A DNA stretch of 64,000 nucleotides from Coprinellus micaceus. Taxonomy: Eukaryota > Basidiomycota > Agaricomycetes > Agaricales > Psathyrellaceae. This document shows, in pieces, positions 22,907 to 34,530 of this stretch. The notes under the pieces are model-generated. The model saw nothing but the letters and a program-made list of their open reading frames with translations, did no database searches and was not told the DNA's origin. The stretch lies in the NCBI GenBank assembly GCA_951394405.1, contig OX596336.1:372001-436000 (forward strand), written 5' to 3'. Within the stretch, counting starts at the first letter, position 1; the number at the start of each line of letters is the position of its first letter. The position numbers and the translations under genes are program-made.

Positions 22907-24140
22907 TCATCCGGCATCCTCAGACCCATCCTCCGACCCATCTTCCGAGTAATAATCGTCTACATCGCTCTCCGGGGCCCCAAAGACAGAGCGATCGACC
23001 TCTCTCACCGGTATACAATCGAAGTACTTCGGATGGCGGTTAAACTTCTCGAAGATCTTCCGAACTTCCTTCCCCATGATTACCCCATCGCTAAAGGCGT
23101 CTTGCAGCTTTCCGTCACGCAACCGGACTTCGATGTTCCCGTTCTCCGCTTCGAGAAGCTGGCGCTTGGCTTCGCGCATCTTTATCTCGACCTGGCGAAG
23201 TTCTTCGTCCATGATGTCTTTTGCGGCGAGGACGTATTCGGCGCCCCGTTCCTCTTCGGTCCACCCAGCGTAGTATGCGTCGAGCTGGGCATCGTGTCCT
23301 AGCTCTGCCATTGGCGGGTCACCAGGGATACGAATCGTAACCTGCTTCGATCTGGTGGCAGCCTTGGGCGCCTTCGTCGACTGGGGGAGCTCCTTGTCAG
23401 GTAAGACTTTTCGCTTTTCGAGGGCCTTGCTGGAGGGACGAGCCGCCGGTTCCGGTATGTCCTTCTCAGCGCCGAGCGACTCTGGTTCCTTAGAGGGTGT
23501 TGGCCTCTACATAGGAGAAATGGTAGTTAGGCTTGGGGTGCATCGCAGTCGATAATATGAATCCGCGGCTCACGTTCGCCAATGACACGCGGGACTCCTT
23601 TGCATCCAATGCCACGGAGACATCTCGAGCCTGCGAGGGCGTCAATTCATGTTACGTAGTCACAAGCCCCTGGTGGTGAGCTCACCCAATCTCTGATCGG
23701 CTGTTCGCCGAACCTCTCGTCGAGATCATATTCCTCCTGTACATGTGCACGATCTTGAGCCTCTTCGAGACTCTGTAGCTCTTGGTGAGCGCAGATTCGG
23801 CTGCCAGTGCCAGTGGAGGAAGGCGCACCTTAACCATCAGCTTCAGTTCCTCTACCTCCCTGACGGTCTCCATCTCCCGATTCGATTGTTCTTCAAGCTG
23901 CCTCTTCAGAATGACGTTCTTCATCCTCTCGTCTTCCAGTACCCGGCCCAGAAGTCCTATATCTTTCTTCAGATGGTCGATGGATTTGCGGTGCGTGCGG
24001 TCGTTCTTCGTCAGCTCGTCAATGCCATCGGTTAGTTCCGAGACTTGTTTCTTCAAGTCCGCGATTCGGGTGTCTTTTGATGTGAGGCGTTGCTCGAGGC
24101 GTCGAATCTTGGAGCTTTCGAAGGTAGAACCGCGGTCCAC
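22907..24140 (-). CDS. CC-6697-derived coiled-coil protein with divergent C-terminus, no ATG start
   Basis: Four exons in phase 0: 24140-23829, 23736-23686, 23630-23574 and 23506-22907, about 339 residues. Exon 1 is a coiled coil (IADLKKQVSELTDGIDEL, ILKRQLEEQSNREMETV) in which the usual DKRSFRD block is degraded to NDRTHRKSIDHL. Exon 4 has the basic motif SKALEKRKVL, then a helical charged domain (IKMREAKRQLLEAENGN) and an acidic tail with repeated SEDG. The globular DUF6697-like domain is absent. The first in-frame codon matching family starts is GTG (24140), with a stop upstream and no ATG until well into the coil, so the start may be lost or lie in an unseen 5' exon. Confidence 0.6.
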
Positions 24141-25020
24141 GTCGCACCAACCTGGTCTTGGGGAAGGCTCAGAGCGTAATATTAATCGCTGCTATCGTGG
24201 ACGTCAAGATGGGTTCCGACTGATGCGGATCGGTCACTCAGGGTACGAGGAAGGCACTCTTGCTGAGAGTGTTCACCCCAGTACCATAAATTCTGGGTGT
24301 CGAGGGAGGAGACCGGTGACTAGAGATACATATGCGACCTTGTCTCTTCCGTTAAGTTCGAGTTTTCGGTGCGCCATGCGAGCTCGCACCAAGTACCGCA
24401 TTAATTGACAGCAGTCCCAGGTTGGTGGCGCCTATCTAGTAACTGGTATACAGATGCACGAATACCAAGCGTAGTTATAAATTTATCGGACGACGACTCG
24501 AGTGATACATACACGGCTTGTCTTCATTTCTCTCTCTCTGCAAGCATCCACTGGCATCTCGATTCTCTTGGGTCATGTCCTTAGACTCTCGTTTGGCTGG
24601 CTGAATTCAGAATCATATTCCGTCATTTGCCTCCAAGTAACAGCTACTCAAGTCACTCTAAAGTCAACGAAACACATGCACTATAGCCCGGAAATGCGCC
24701 CGCCCCTCCGAGGCTCGAACCCCCTCCTCATCATCCTACCACGCCCAACCAAATAAACTGCGCCTGGTCCGTGCGCGCATCTTCTCCTATATAACCCAAC
24801 CCCCAGCATCTGTACAACTCATACTTACCTTGATGGCATAAGCCCCTTCACAGCCTGTGGCCTATGGGCTTGAGGCGCACTTCATAGCACGGCGACCCTG
24901 TCCACACAGAGTGTGCCTCTTGCTTGTATGGGGGTTATCTCCCATGCACCGTCTTAATATTTTCCTTCCCGCGCGGCCACTCTGGCTTAGCGGGGCTTTA
25001 CTTTTTGACTTTTCGCGGCG

Positions 25021-25038
25021 CTAACCCTAACCCTAGGG
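25021..25038. repeat. interstitial telomere-like motif
   Basis: CTAACCCTAACCCTAGGG, about two and a half units of the common fungal telomere repeat (CCCTAA)n, next to GC-rich sequence. It is short and could be chance, but it lies exactly where gene orientation switches. Confidence 0.4.
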
Positions 25039-25585
25039 AACATCGGAGGGCGGGTGGAGGCTGGGTTTGGGGAACGTGCCTTGGGTTGGGTGCTTCGGTG
25101 TATAGGTAGTAGATAATGAATACAATCATTTGAAGAACCCCACTTACGAGTGAACACACTTTATTGACTCGCTCTGAGACATATCTGGCTCTCAACTTTC
25201 GGGAATCTCGAGTTCGAGAAGGTTGGTGCACGGGCGCTTAGATTACGCGGGGCTTCGACTTTAGGCTAGCGCATCCGTTCTTCCCCCACGGCGCCTTGAT
25301 TGAACCCTCGTAGTCGTATTACAGCTTATCGAAAGCATCGTTCGAGGGTTTATATGTACCGCTGGTACAGAGAGCTAGGAGACAAGCGAACGATAGTCCC
25401 AGAACCGAGACTAGAACTGTCGAAGCTGTAACGCTCCCGACTTCCCCTCCCCTACGAGCATCTCCAGTAATCGACAGATTCGGCGAACGACCCAATACGC
25501 CTTCGAATGAGCCGTAATTAAATAATATTTCATGAGTTCAACGGAGAGCAGATGGCCGAGGAGTGACTAGCACTTTAGAGCCGCA

Positions 25586-25654
25586 TTTCTGCCCTTCGAG
25601 GCGAACGCGTCGGCTCGCCCAATAGCCAGGTTTCTGCACATCGAGGCGAACGCG
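25586..25654. repeat. 24-base direct repeat
   Basis: Two copies of a 24-base word (25586-25609 and 25631-25654) with two mismatches, sharing TTTCTGC and TCGAGGCGAACGCG, 45 bases apart start to start. No coding context. Confidence 0.5.
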
Positions 25655-25943
25655 ACTGGCCGCACGTGCTACACACGTCCCCCTGATATCATCCTACCTC
25701 CTCAGGTGAGCTGAGACTCACCTTCCTTTCCCTCGAGCAGTCACGACGAGGCCAAATTTTGTGCTACCCGCCCTCCACTACCCATTGTTGTATTAGCACA
25801 ACCTCGTGTACAAATAGACCCCCGAGGAATGAGCTGCCCATCGCGGCGCCCTCCCTTCCATCGCCTGCTATGACTCTCCGAAACCTCATCAGAGTCCCCA
25901 TTGGAGAGGCCAAGAACCCCTGAGCATGACTGCGGATCAATAT

Positions 25944-25955
25944 AGTTAGGCGCCC
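25944..25955. promoter_or_regulatory. shared GGCGCC element upstream of gene at 26371
   Basis: GTTAGGCGCCCA about 420 bases before the start at 26371, farther than in sister genes. Another copy, TGGGCGCCTATAT, lies inside intron 1 of that gene at 26641-26653. Confidence 0.4.
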
Positions 25956-26370
25956 ATGAAGACTGGGACGCCGGGGACTTTGTGTGACTATTTTGGGCGG
26001 GGGACTACACACCTAGAATTCCCTGCCTTAAGCTTAGGCGCCGTGGTTGTGAAGAGTATGAACGTTTTATGTGACAGATCTCGGACGCCGTGCTATACTC
26101 GGCGGTTAGTCCTTACGATGCCTTGTTGCTATCGCGGGGCAGCTGTGTCAAGCCAGGGTACGCTATAGCATCGTATACCTTCCTTTCGTCTGATACTCGC
26201 CTCTTGTGTTCAACGTTTTCATCCAGACCCCCAGCGTTCTCGAAATCGGACACAGAGGCACCACGCGGTCCATGGACTGCCATCAAAGTCCCAGAGACTT
26301 GGGCCGTTCAGAGCCCGACTTGGCATCGGCGGTGCTTCAAACCTTGTCTCCTCCCCCGACGTGCTCGACA

Positions 26371-29300
26371 ATGAGCACGTCCACTCTCTCCACCACCCAA
26401 TACCAGCAGCTCCAACTCAAGCTCAACGCCAAGATCAAGGAGAATGAATTGCTCAAGCAGCAGCTCGCGCGCCTCACGGAAGATGTCGAGGAGCTGAGGC
26501 AGGACAAGAAGTATTTGCGGGGGCATAATGAGGATCTGAAGGGCGATATGGTGAGGTTGAGGGAGGAGTTGGTGAGGGAGAGGAGGGAGAAGGAGGAGTA
26601 TAGGGCTTTGGCGGCGAAATCGCAGGTACGCACCCCGTTCTGGGCGCCTATATCAAAACTTTGACCCCCGTACCCTAGGCCGGTGCACCTCGCTTGTCCA
26701 AAGTCGAAGAGGGGAGTATTAGCGAAGTGCAGGTAGAGCCCAGAGACCTCGCGGCGCTGAGCGCGCAGCCAGGCGCATCCAGGAAGTCCAACCAGGTGTG
26801 AAGGTCGAGCCTACCGGGGAGTGAATCGGGGTTTACCGTTGGTTGTTTGCCAGACTCCGTCGAGATCGCCTTCGTTTGAGGTTATCGACGTGGACGCTAT
26901 CGTTCCTGAAGACATTGATTCGGGGCTTGGGGAAGCGGTGCGTAGCGCCGTCGATGTGTTTTGGGTGTGTTCTGATGGGATTCGACAGGTCCAGGACTTG
27001 GATATGGATTCTATCGACTTGACGTCGGCGATGGATGAGGATGTTGGACAGGCCATGGGTGGGAGTGCGGAGAGAGAGATCCAGGAACCTTTGGTGCGTG
27101 TCCTCTTGTCTGCGGGAAGCTTGTGGCCTGATAAGCATCGTAGACGCCCGCCTCCCAGACACCAGGATTCTCAGCGAAAGCGCTGGGGAAACGAAAGCAA
27201 ATATACGATGATGACCCCCAGCCTTCCAAGAAGGCAAAACCAGAGTCTCCCTCAGCGCTACCAGTGAGTTCTCCTCTATCGAAGTCGATAGATCTAACGA
27301 GGCCATAGGAACCCCCTTGGGTACGCGACTCGAGGGCGAAACTCGTGTTCCAACCTCCGGGCAGGGATCTCTCAGAATTGAACCTGGGTCCTCCCGTTAC
27401 ACCGCCAAATCATACCAAGACCTTTGTCAAATTGACAAAGGCGGACATAATGGCCCTTTTGAGCCCTGAAACCTCTCCTGCGACAACCCCGGTACTGGCT
27501 TGTGCTGCTCTCCAAACGCCACAGTCGCCGCCTATCCAATCTGCTGCAGTGAGTGGTTTTCAGGCGCCTTATCGACGCGGTTCTCATCGTGCCTAGGCGG
27601 TCCTGCAGTTTCAACCGTCCGAACCTGTTATCACCCTGCCGGTCGTCTCACTACCCAGTACACCTGAAAAACCTGCGTCCACGCCAACACCCGCTCAGAC
27701 TCGACAATCGCCTTCCCCAGCTCAAAATACACCAACGCCTGCACCTATCGAAGAACCCGTACCCCAGAGCCGAAGACCGACCACGTCAGCACCCCAACCC
27801 GAGCCTATGGTTACGCCTGCGGATAAACCCAAACCCACCGTCCCGGTCTACCAACCCGAGGAAGAAGAAGAAGAGGAGGAAGAAGGCGACGAGCCTCAAC
27901 GACCCACCATCAAATTCAAAGAAGAGTATGCGCTCAACCTCCCCGCATCCGTCATCGAAGCCCACCTCCAAGGCGCGCCGAAGTACACCCCCGCCCCCGC
28001 CCCCACACCCTTCTCCGTCCCGCGCATCGTCATGCGGCTGTCCTACGGGGGCTCGGACCAGCATCTGATCCAGTATATCGCGGCTGAGAAGAACCCCTCG
28101 GGGAATAAGAAGAAGAGGAGGCTGGTGTACCCGATGCCGGATATGAACCCTGCGATGCCGATGGTCCCCGGGGAGAGTGGACTGTTGTTTGCGAGTCGGC
28201 CGGAGTTGGTTAAGGATAAGCAGGGTCCGTGGAGTGTGTTTAGGAGGGAGAGGAAGGCGAGGTGGGTGTACCTCGGTGAGTATGAGAATACGCTCGTGGG
28301 GAAGATGACGAAGGAGCAGTTTTGTTGGCAGAAGGAGACGGTGAGTGGGTTTTTGGTTGGGTTGGGTTGTTGGGAGGTGGTTGTTGATTGAGTGCGCGTG
28401 TGTAGGTTCAGAACCATTGGGCGAAGCTTGTCTCGACGAAAAGGTCGCCGAAGTATTCGCAGATGAGGGCAAGGATTGCGCTGCGGAAAGCGGGGAAACT
28501 TCCTGTGAAGGATAAGAATGCGGCGAGCGAGTTGGTCTCGGAGGAGTTGGAGAAAATGAAGCTGGGGAAGGGACATCCTGTCGACCAGAAGGATATCTTG
28601 GATGCGTTCAAGAAGGGGGACGAGGTACGCTTTTCTCCGTTGTTCACACGTCCACGGCGTTAAGCAGTCTATTCGTAGGGCATCGATATCCTACGCATGA
28701 AATGCGTCTCGTACGACCATGTCTTCATCGATCATGTGGCGGAGGAGTTCAAGAAATATCGAGAGGGAAAGGAGGCGGAACAGAAGGAAAAGCAGATTAG
28801 GATGTTACCAGCTAACCACCCTCTACGCTCGGTAGCCACTTCGAGAGCGGTATCCACGGCCTCTCCTGCACCCCCAAGCGCCCCAGTCCCAAGCACGAGC
28901 GTGTCGACCTCGACACGCGTCACCCGGTCGCAGAAAGCGATGGCTGCTGCAGCTGCAGCTTCCTCCGCCTCCGCCTCCGCACCTGTAGTAGCTTCAACAT
29001 CGAAACTACCTCCCCCCTCCTCAACGACGACGACGACCATCCCACCCTCCCCAGGTCCCAGCGCCCCACCCCGCGTCACGCGGTCGCAAAAGGCACACCA
29101 CTCCAGTTCGTCGCTTCGCGCAAGCACCGTAGTGTCTACGTCTAATCCAACAACGAAGGTCTCGGCGTCGGCGTCGGCGTCATCATTGTCACCGTCAACG
29201 CCAGTTCCACAGGGGCATCGCCCGAATACGAGGTCCCGCCCGCCGGTGTCGTTGGGGTCGTCGACGACGTCGGAGTCGGCTGTGGCGATGGAGTTGCAGG

Positions 29301-29800
29301 TGGGGGATGAGGCGAGTCCGGAGGTTTCGGTGAGGGGTGGGGCGGGGAGCGGTAGCGGGAGCGGGGGTGTGAGTGAGGGCGAGAGTGGGGAGAAGGGGAA
29401 GGGGAAGGGGAAGGAGGTGGGGTCGTCGCCTAGCTCGAAGAATTGGGATTGGACGAAGGTGTATTCGTGGGATGGGCAGAAGGCTATTGCGCAGCGGGCT
29501 GAGGAGGAGGAGGAGGAGCCGGCTGGACAACCGGTTCTTGAGCGGGGTGGGTACCAGAGCGATGGGGGGTTGTCGTATGTGTCGTTCCCTGGGGACGTGC
29601 AGACCGTGGCTCCTGCGGGGGCATCTACGCAGCCTGCACCGGCGAATCCCAATTTGAGTTCAAATTCAAATTCCAAGGGTAGTACGGGTGCGGGTACGGA
29701 GGAGGAAGAGGAGGAGGATGGGGATAGTGGGTATTTATCCGCCGCTGGGGGCGATGCGATGTCGGATGTTAGTGATTTGACTGATTTGGAGGATTTGTGA
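26371..29800 (+). CDS. full-length CC-6697 family protein (DUF6697-like), largest copy
   Basis: Nine exons in phase 0: 26371-26625, 26679-26795, 26854-26937, 26989-27093, 27159-27263, 27309-27548, 27597-28340, 28406-28624 and 28679-29800, giving 996 residues. Order: coil with LRQDKKYLRGHNEDLK; acidic and proline-rich linker with VIDVDAIVPED; basic motif AKALGKRKQ plus SKKAK; globular domain (VIEAHLQGAPKY, RLSYGGSDQHLIQY, EKNPSGNKKKRRLVYPMP, PGESGLLFASRPEL, GPWSVFRR, YLGEYENTLVGKMTKEQF); C-terminal module (VQNHWAKLV, MRARIALRKAG, ILDAFKKGDE, ILRMKCVSYDHVFIDHV); long Ser/Ala/Thr-rich tail with repeated VTRSQKA; YQSDGGLSYVS and an acidic end. Best template for defining the family. Confidence 0.85.
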
Positions 29801-30017
29801 GGGAAATCGTCTTGTTTGTATGTATGGTTTATTGGCGGGTTTGGACTATGTGTTGTTGTATTACGTTCTACATATGTATGTTCTGTTATTGAATTTATGG
29901 GGAGGGGTTCTGGTGGAGGGTTCTGTGACTGGTCATGGCGGTGGATGGTGGTGGCCGATTTAGGTGTGCTCCCATTACGGGTGAGGTGATTGAACATGGC
30001 AAGACCTCATCCGAGTT

Positions 30018-30491
30018 ATGCCGCAGTCGGATTCAGGTTCTTCCCTCCAGAGCCTAACCTCCCCGCATCGTGGCCGGCATCGTCAGATACAACCCCGCCA
30101 CTTCAAAGCCAAGGACAAGAGTCTCAAGCAGCGGATTGCCCAGTTGGAGAAGGGGATATACACTTGCGTCAACGATGGTTTCCGAGAGAGGTCTCCTTCG
30201 TTGGACGTCATTGAAATTGATGCTCTGCGTTGGGGCAACGGGGTGAGTAACGCTCTTCCACTAGCTTGTATGCTTGACGTCCACGTCAGATTTCACTTTC
30301 TGTCCTCCAACTCAACCTCTAGATCGACCGTTCACATAAATTGGAATTTCTACTCCAGACATAGTCATCATTGAACCCAATCGACGGCAAAGCGAAAGCC
30401 CAAGTCCAACAGCGGTGGTTCGCGGGCATCGAAGAAATGCAAATTCAGGCTCAAGATCTCGCTCCCTTTTTCGTCTCCTCCTCGCCATTAA
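30018..30491 (+). pseudogene. truncated CC-6697 relic
   Basis: Just downstream of the large copy. A frame from 30018 has KAKDKSLKQRIAQLEK, a short coil remnant, then RSPSLDVIEIDALRWGN, matching the linker SRSPSFEVIDVDAI of the gene at 26371. After an apparent intron, another frame gives TAKRKPKSNSGGSRASKKCK, the family's bipartite basic motif, and a stop at 30491. The pieces cannot be joined in one frame and the globular domain is missing, so this looks like a decayed partial tandem duplicate. Confidence 0.5.
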
Positions 30492-31023
30492 CATTATATC
30501 CGCAACCCATAGCACAACGCCAGCCCACCCCCTCGAACGGCGCTGCGCCTACCGTCCCTTACCTTGGCTCTGATGAACGCAGACGGCGAACCGCGCACAA
30601 TCGGCCATGAACCACCCTGTCAGACCCAAAGATATCATAACACGAGGCTTAGAGAGTAAAAATCCAACTCAAGGAGCAAATCGAAAGTTTGGAGAAGATC
30701 AGCGGCACGCGGTCGTTGGACCAATTTGCACATCACTTGCTACATGACATTATCCAGGCCGCTTTCCCTTCCTCGAACTACTCTTCACTCCACAGCTACG
30801 TCCAGTGTCCCACCTCGCCAAAACCACTACCCTTCCCCATCCCTTTCCTACATACCCTCGTCACTCTCCGAACCTTGTTCTTCAGAGCACCTGGCACTTC
30901 ACCTTGGAGGACACCGCCATCAGCCACTGATTCGGCGATTCCTGCCTGGTCATTCTCGTGTAGATGTCCCCGTCCATTCTCTTCCACCACGCTAACCACT
31001 CGAGTCGATGTGAGAAGAGATCT
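30492..31023. other. intergenic
   Basis: Between the relic and the 3' end of the FunK1 gene at 31024. Open frames here are short and carry no recognised motif. Confidence 0.35.
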
Positions 31024-33911
31024 CTAAGCCGTATGTTCTGCGCGGGAGGAACGGCCGCCCTCGAGCTTGCTGGACTTGGCTGGGCCCTCTCGCGCGAAAC
31101 TGAGTCGGCGTTTTCCATTGGTTCCTCCAGGGACAAGAGGAATCTCAAGAACATGTTCTGGCTCCGGGTTGGTCCCTCCAAGGGCTATAATTGCCTTCTT
31201 GAAGAAGTAGAGGACGTCGTCGTAGTGTGTGGGGGATTGCTTGAGTAGAGGCGCGAAGATGCTTTCATAGTGCGAATCCGGACTCCCGCTCGACTCGGTG
31301 TCGGGATATACGTCAACGGAGGCTGATGGCGACGAAGGAACGGATAGATCGCTAGGTGCGATTGATCCCTGGTAATCTTCGGCCGTGCTTTCTTCATCTC
31401 CTTCCTCCACCCCGTCCGCTCGCTTCTCTCTATACTCGTCAGCGAGCCTCGCCTTCTCTGCCTGTGCCTTGCAAACCCACTCATGGTACTCCTCGAATAG
31501 GATCCTGCACGCCTTGCCCCACGACTTCGAAATTTGGTTCGCAGCGAATCGCTTCTGAGAGCGAGAAGGGTGGAACAGCATGGCTTTGGGCGGAAGAGCC
31601 TCGTCAGCTTTGTCGCTGTCCCACCCCTTCACCACGATTCTAGCCTTGTCGGTTGGCTCCCGAGGGGTTCCATCAGGCAGAAACAAGAACAGGAGGTAGC
31701 ACAAGACACAGAAGAAACTCTCCAGATCGTCGAGGTAGTCGTGGGCTGGGGGCAGTTTGTCTTCGTTCAACTCAGTGAGCCATTCGAGAATGCCGGAGGA
31801 TTGGAAGAAGTATGACCCCTGGAATGATGGTGAGGACAGAGTGTGGAGGGAGAAACGTGGGCTCATACCATGATGGGCTCTTTGTTAATGGCTGAGTCGG
31901 CCTCCAACTCTAAATCAAAGGCGAGGCCAAGATCTATGAGAACACCTCGCCAGCCAGCTGAAGCGCCCTCTCTTCCAAGCAAGATGGTCTTGTTGGAAAT
32001 ATCCCGGTGGAGAATTCCAATCTTATGGAGGGCCATATGAGCTATGGGGAAAGTGTAGGTTAGGAGAACCGTGACACTATCGACGGAAGGAGCGCCGTCG
32101 ACTCACCAACTATGGCATCCCGGAGCGCCTCGACGACTTGCAGAACGCTGGTGAAGTTGTGTATTTCCAGCCCGTACCTCTCCACTACAATTCGGAATTG
32201 GATCCGATTGAAAAATAGTGCCGTCGTCTCTTCGCATCGAATAGAGTCGGTCGACATCCGACACTCCTCATACCAGGCCATCCGACACACTCCCTTGACA
32301 CCTTCCTCAGCCGCCCTTTGGAGGAGCATCCACTCCGGTGTTCTACCCTCAGAACTCCAAGAGTCTTTGATCAGATATTCGATCATCGTGTCGGGGTCGT
32401 ACGCCTCCCAGAGCGCCGTAGCACACCCGCGGATATGGCGGTGGTGTGCGACGGGATCGACGTCAAGTAAAACAAGTTCCTTTGCCCTATCAGGAGCCAG
32501 CGTCTTGACGAATCCCTTCTCCTTCCTCCCTTCGTCGTCCATTTCCCACCTGAACGTGTCATCGAGGCCGAGGTGTCGGTCATCCTTGTCGGTGCAGACA
32601 AGGAGGATAATGCGGAAAAAGAGTTCGGGCTCGGTGTGGATGTCGTACAGCTCAGTTGTCTGTCCACCAGCGCGGTCGAATTGGTAGATTCGGATACGAT
32701 TCTCGCTTAGCAGAAGGCATCGAACAAACCACCGATTTGGTTGATGGGCGAATATTTGCCTGGACGGCGAGAGATGAGCTAGCGAACCCTCGAGAAGGAG
32801 TGAGGATTGTGATTTACGTACCGAACATATACAACGAGTTGCTCTTTGTGGACCTCTTTATTCAGCTGGTCATCAAGCTTGACATCGATGAACGTCACCA
32901 TGTTGGAATACCCGACCGTATCACTGCTCGAGGGAGTTTCAAACGAGGACCCGACGGCACAAACGACGAGGTCCGGAGCAGTGCGATGCTCTTCTTCTTG
33001 ATGCCTGAGGTACTTGGCGTGGTTGTCAGTGACCTCTCGGCCACGGACGTTGAATTTGGTAAGAATGGAATTAATGAGCGACACGAATGGCTTATAGAGA
33101 TCGCGCTCCTTGAGGTCTGGACTGGCCATCGGGATCGAGGTCCAACGGACATTGGCATAGTGCGCATGGCTCTCCCCCTTCTTTGCCTTCGCCCCTTTCT
33201 TCACCTTGGTCCGCGCAACCGGCTTCGCCGTGGTGTGTACCCATTTCGCAACAGTGTGGTCCCCGGGGACCTTGCAGTCGATAAGCAGTTGGAGCAACCA
33301 TCCATCCGACGCGATTGGTACTCCGCCTAATGATCTCACCACCGATTGTGCGTGGGTGGCTAGAGACTGGCCGGCTGCATTGTCGCGAGTTGAATGCTTG
33401 TTCCTCGGGGTGGATGTGAGAATCGTAACCATCTGCCTGCTCCTCGATTCGAGATCTTGGGCTGTCGCTGGGGAGATGGCACGCAGTGCTCGCTGAGTGC
33501 TGCTAGACCCTCGAGAGGCGCCCGAGTTCCGACTGGGGTCAAAGCTGTCCGGCGGTCCTTGGGTTCCGCCAGGCAGTTGGTCATCAAATGAAGAGCCTGC
33601 GAGGACCCATGTGCGGTCATGGGCGCCACGACTAACATTATCACTCCCAGTTCCGCTCGCCGGAGGGCGGTAGACTTGGCGTTCGTTTTGTGTCCGAACT
33701 TGATGCGAATCGGGGGTAGCAGGCAATCTAAAGCTGTAGAGCAAGATCGATAAGTGGCCAGCCGCAGGTAATATAGAGTTGGGGCGCACCTAGAGAAGGA
33801 AACCTGTTGCAAAGGTGACCGACCATTGGTTGCGGCGTTCACATTGCCGTCAACTCGAGTTCCTGTTCTTGTAGGAGTGGTGAAGTTGGTGTTACTGCTG
33901 CTCGACGCCAT
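31024..33911 (-). CDS. FunK1-type fungal protein kinase (copy A)
   Basis: Five exons: 33911-33790, 33733-32822, 32759-32107, 32041-31869 and 31818-31024; total length divides by three, giving 884 residues. The N-terminal third holds the FunK1-specific region (ERDLYKPFVSLINSIL, YSNMVTFIDVKL, RQIFAHQPNRWFVR). The catalytic part has YLIKDSW (candidate nucleotide-binding Lys), ILHRDISNKTILLG (HRD catalytic loop), IDLGLAF in place of DFG, and HDYLDDLESFF typical of the family. The C-terminus is charged and disordered. The DLG variant is common in FunK1 proteins. Expected to be a Ser/Thr-type kinase with unknown substrate. Divergently paired with copy B at 34531 across about 620 bases. Confidence 0.88.
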
Positions 33912-34530
33912 GGCTGAGACTGTGAGTGGCGGTGGATTATGGTGGTGAAGAAAAGAGAAGAATGAAAACACAGAAACAAGCAAGCGCAGTTTTATGGTAC
34001 GCCGAGGTGTGGCTTAGAGAAGCACCCAGCACGCGACTCCTTCCCAAATGGGACGATCTGCACGTGATGGCTCGTCTACCCAGGAACCCAGCCTCAGAAT
34101 CACAGAGAGTCGGATATTCCTGTGTGCGCCATTCAGAAAGACGCCGTGAAATCAGCTTGGCTCATTTTGCATGTCAAGTATAGCCATTATCACCTTGAGT
34201 AGCACATGCCTGGTGTTGGCTGTATAGTGGAGATGGGGAGGGCCAGAAGATTGGGAGGGGTAGGCGCCCTTCTACACGTCGATTTTTTATCACCGTAAGT
34301 CCAGGGAGTTGGGACTCCTCACCACCAGAGCCTATCCGATGGGCGCCAAAAAGAAACCGAGCCCTCGGGAGGATTAACGAATCACGTGGTGTTTGATGGC
34401 TTGTTCGATTGCCAGTGCGTCATCATTTCCAGCCTTTTGTCATTTCCCTCCATCTTCCACCTGGTTCCATCCTTCATTTCCTTTGAAAAAGGGCCTCAAA
34501 GTGCCCATAGAGTACTTCGGTACTACCAAA
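33912..34530. promoter_or_regulatory. divergent promoter region between two FunK1 genes
   Basis: About 620 bases between start codons at 33911 (minus) and 34531 (plus). Contains GTAGGCGCCCTT at 34259-34270 and GATGGGCGCC near 34338, both matching the GGCGCC core of the shared element. Shared control of both kinases is an inference. Confidence 0.45.

Larger units (their letters stand above)
24141..26370. other. gene-poor stretch separating minus-strand and plus-strand gene blocks
   Basis: No convincing coding exon in 2.2 kb. Contents: a TTAGGG-type motif at 25021-25038; a 24-base direct repeat at 25586 and 25631; a GGCGCCTAT copy near 24427; GTTAGGCGCCCA at 25944-25955 and TTAGGCGCCG near 26034, ahead of the plus-strand gene at 26371. 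Confidence 0.4.

Noticed and set aside
24700..24770. Box B-like GGTTCGAGCC on the minus strand suggesting a tRNA or tRNA-derived SINE
   Set aside because: The T-stem does not pair around the loop and no matching acceptor or anticodon arm could be folded.
28732..29997. 421-codon open frame on the minus strand
   Set aside because: Antisense shadow of the low-complexity last exon of the family gene at 26371-29800; no start context, introns or motifs.
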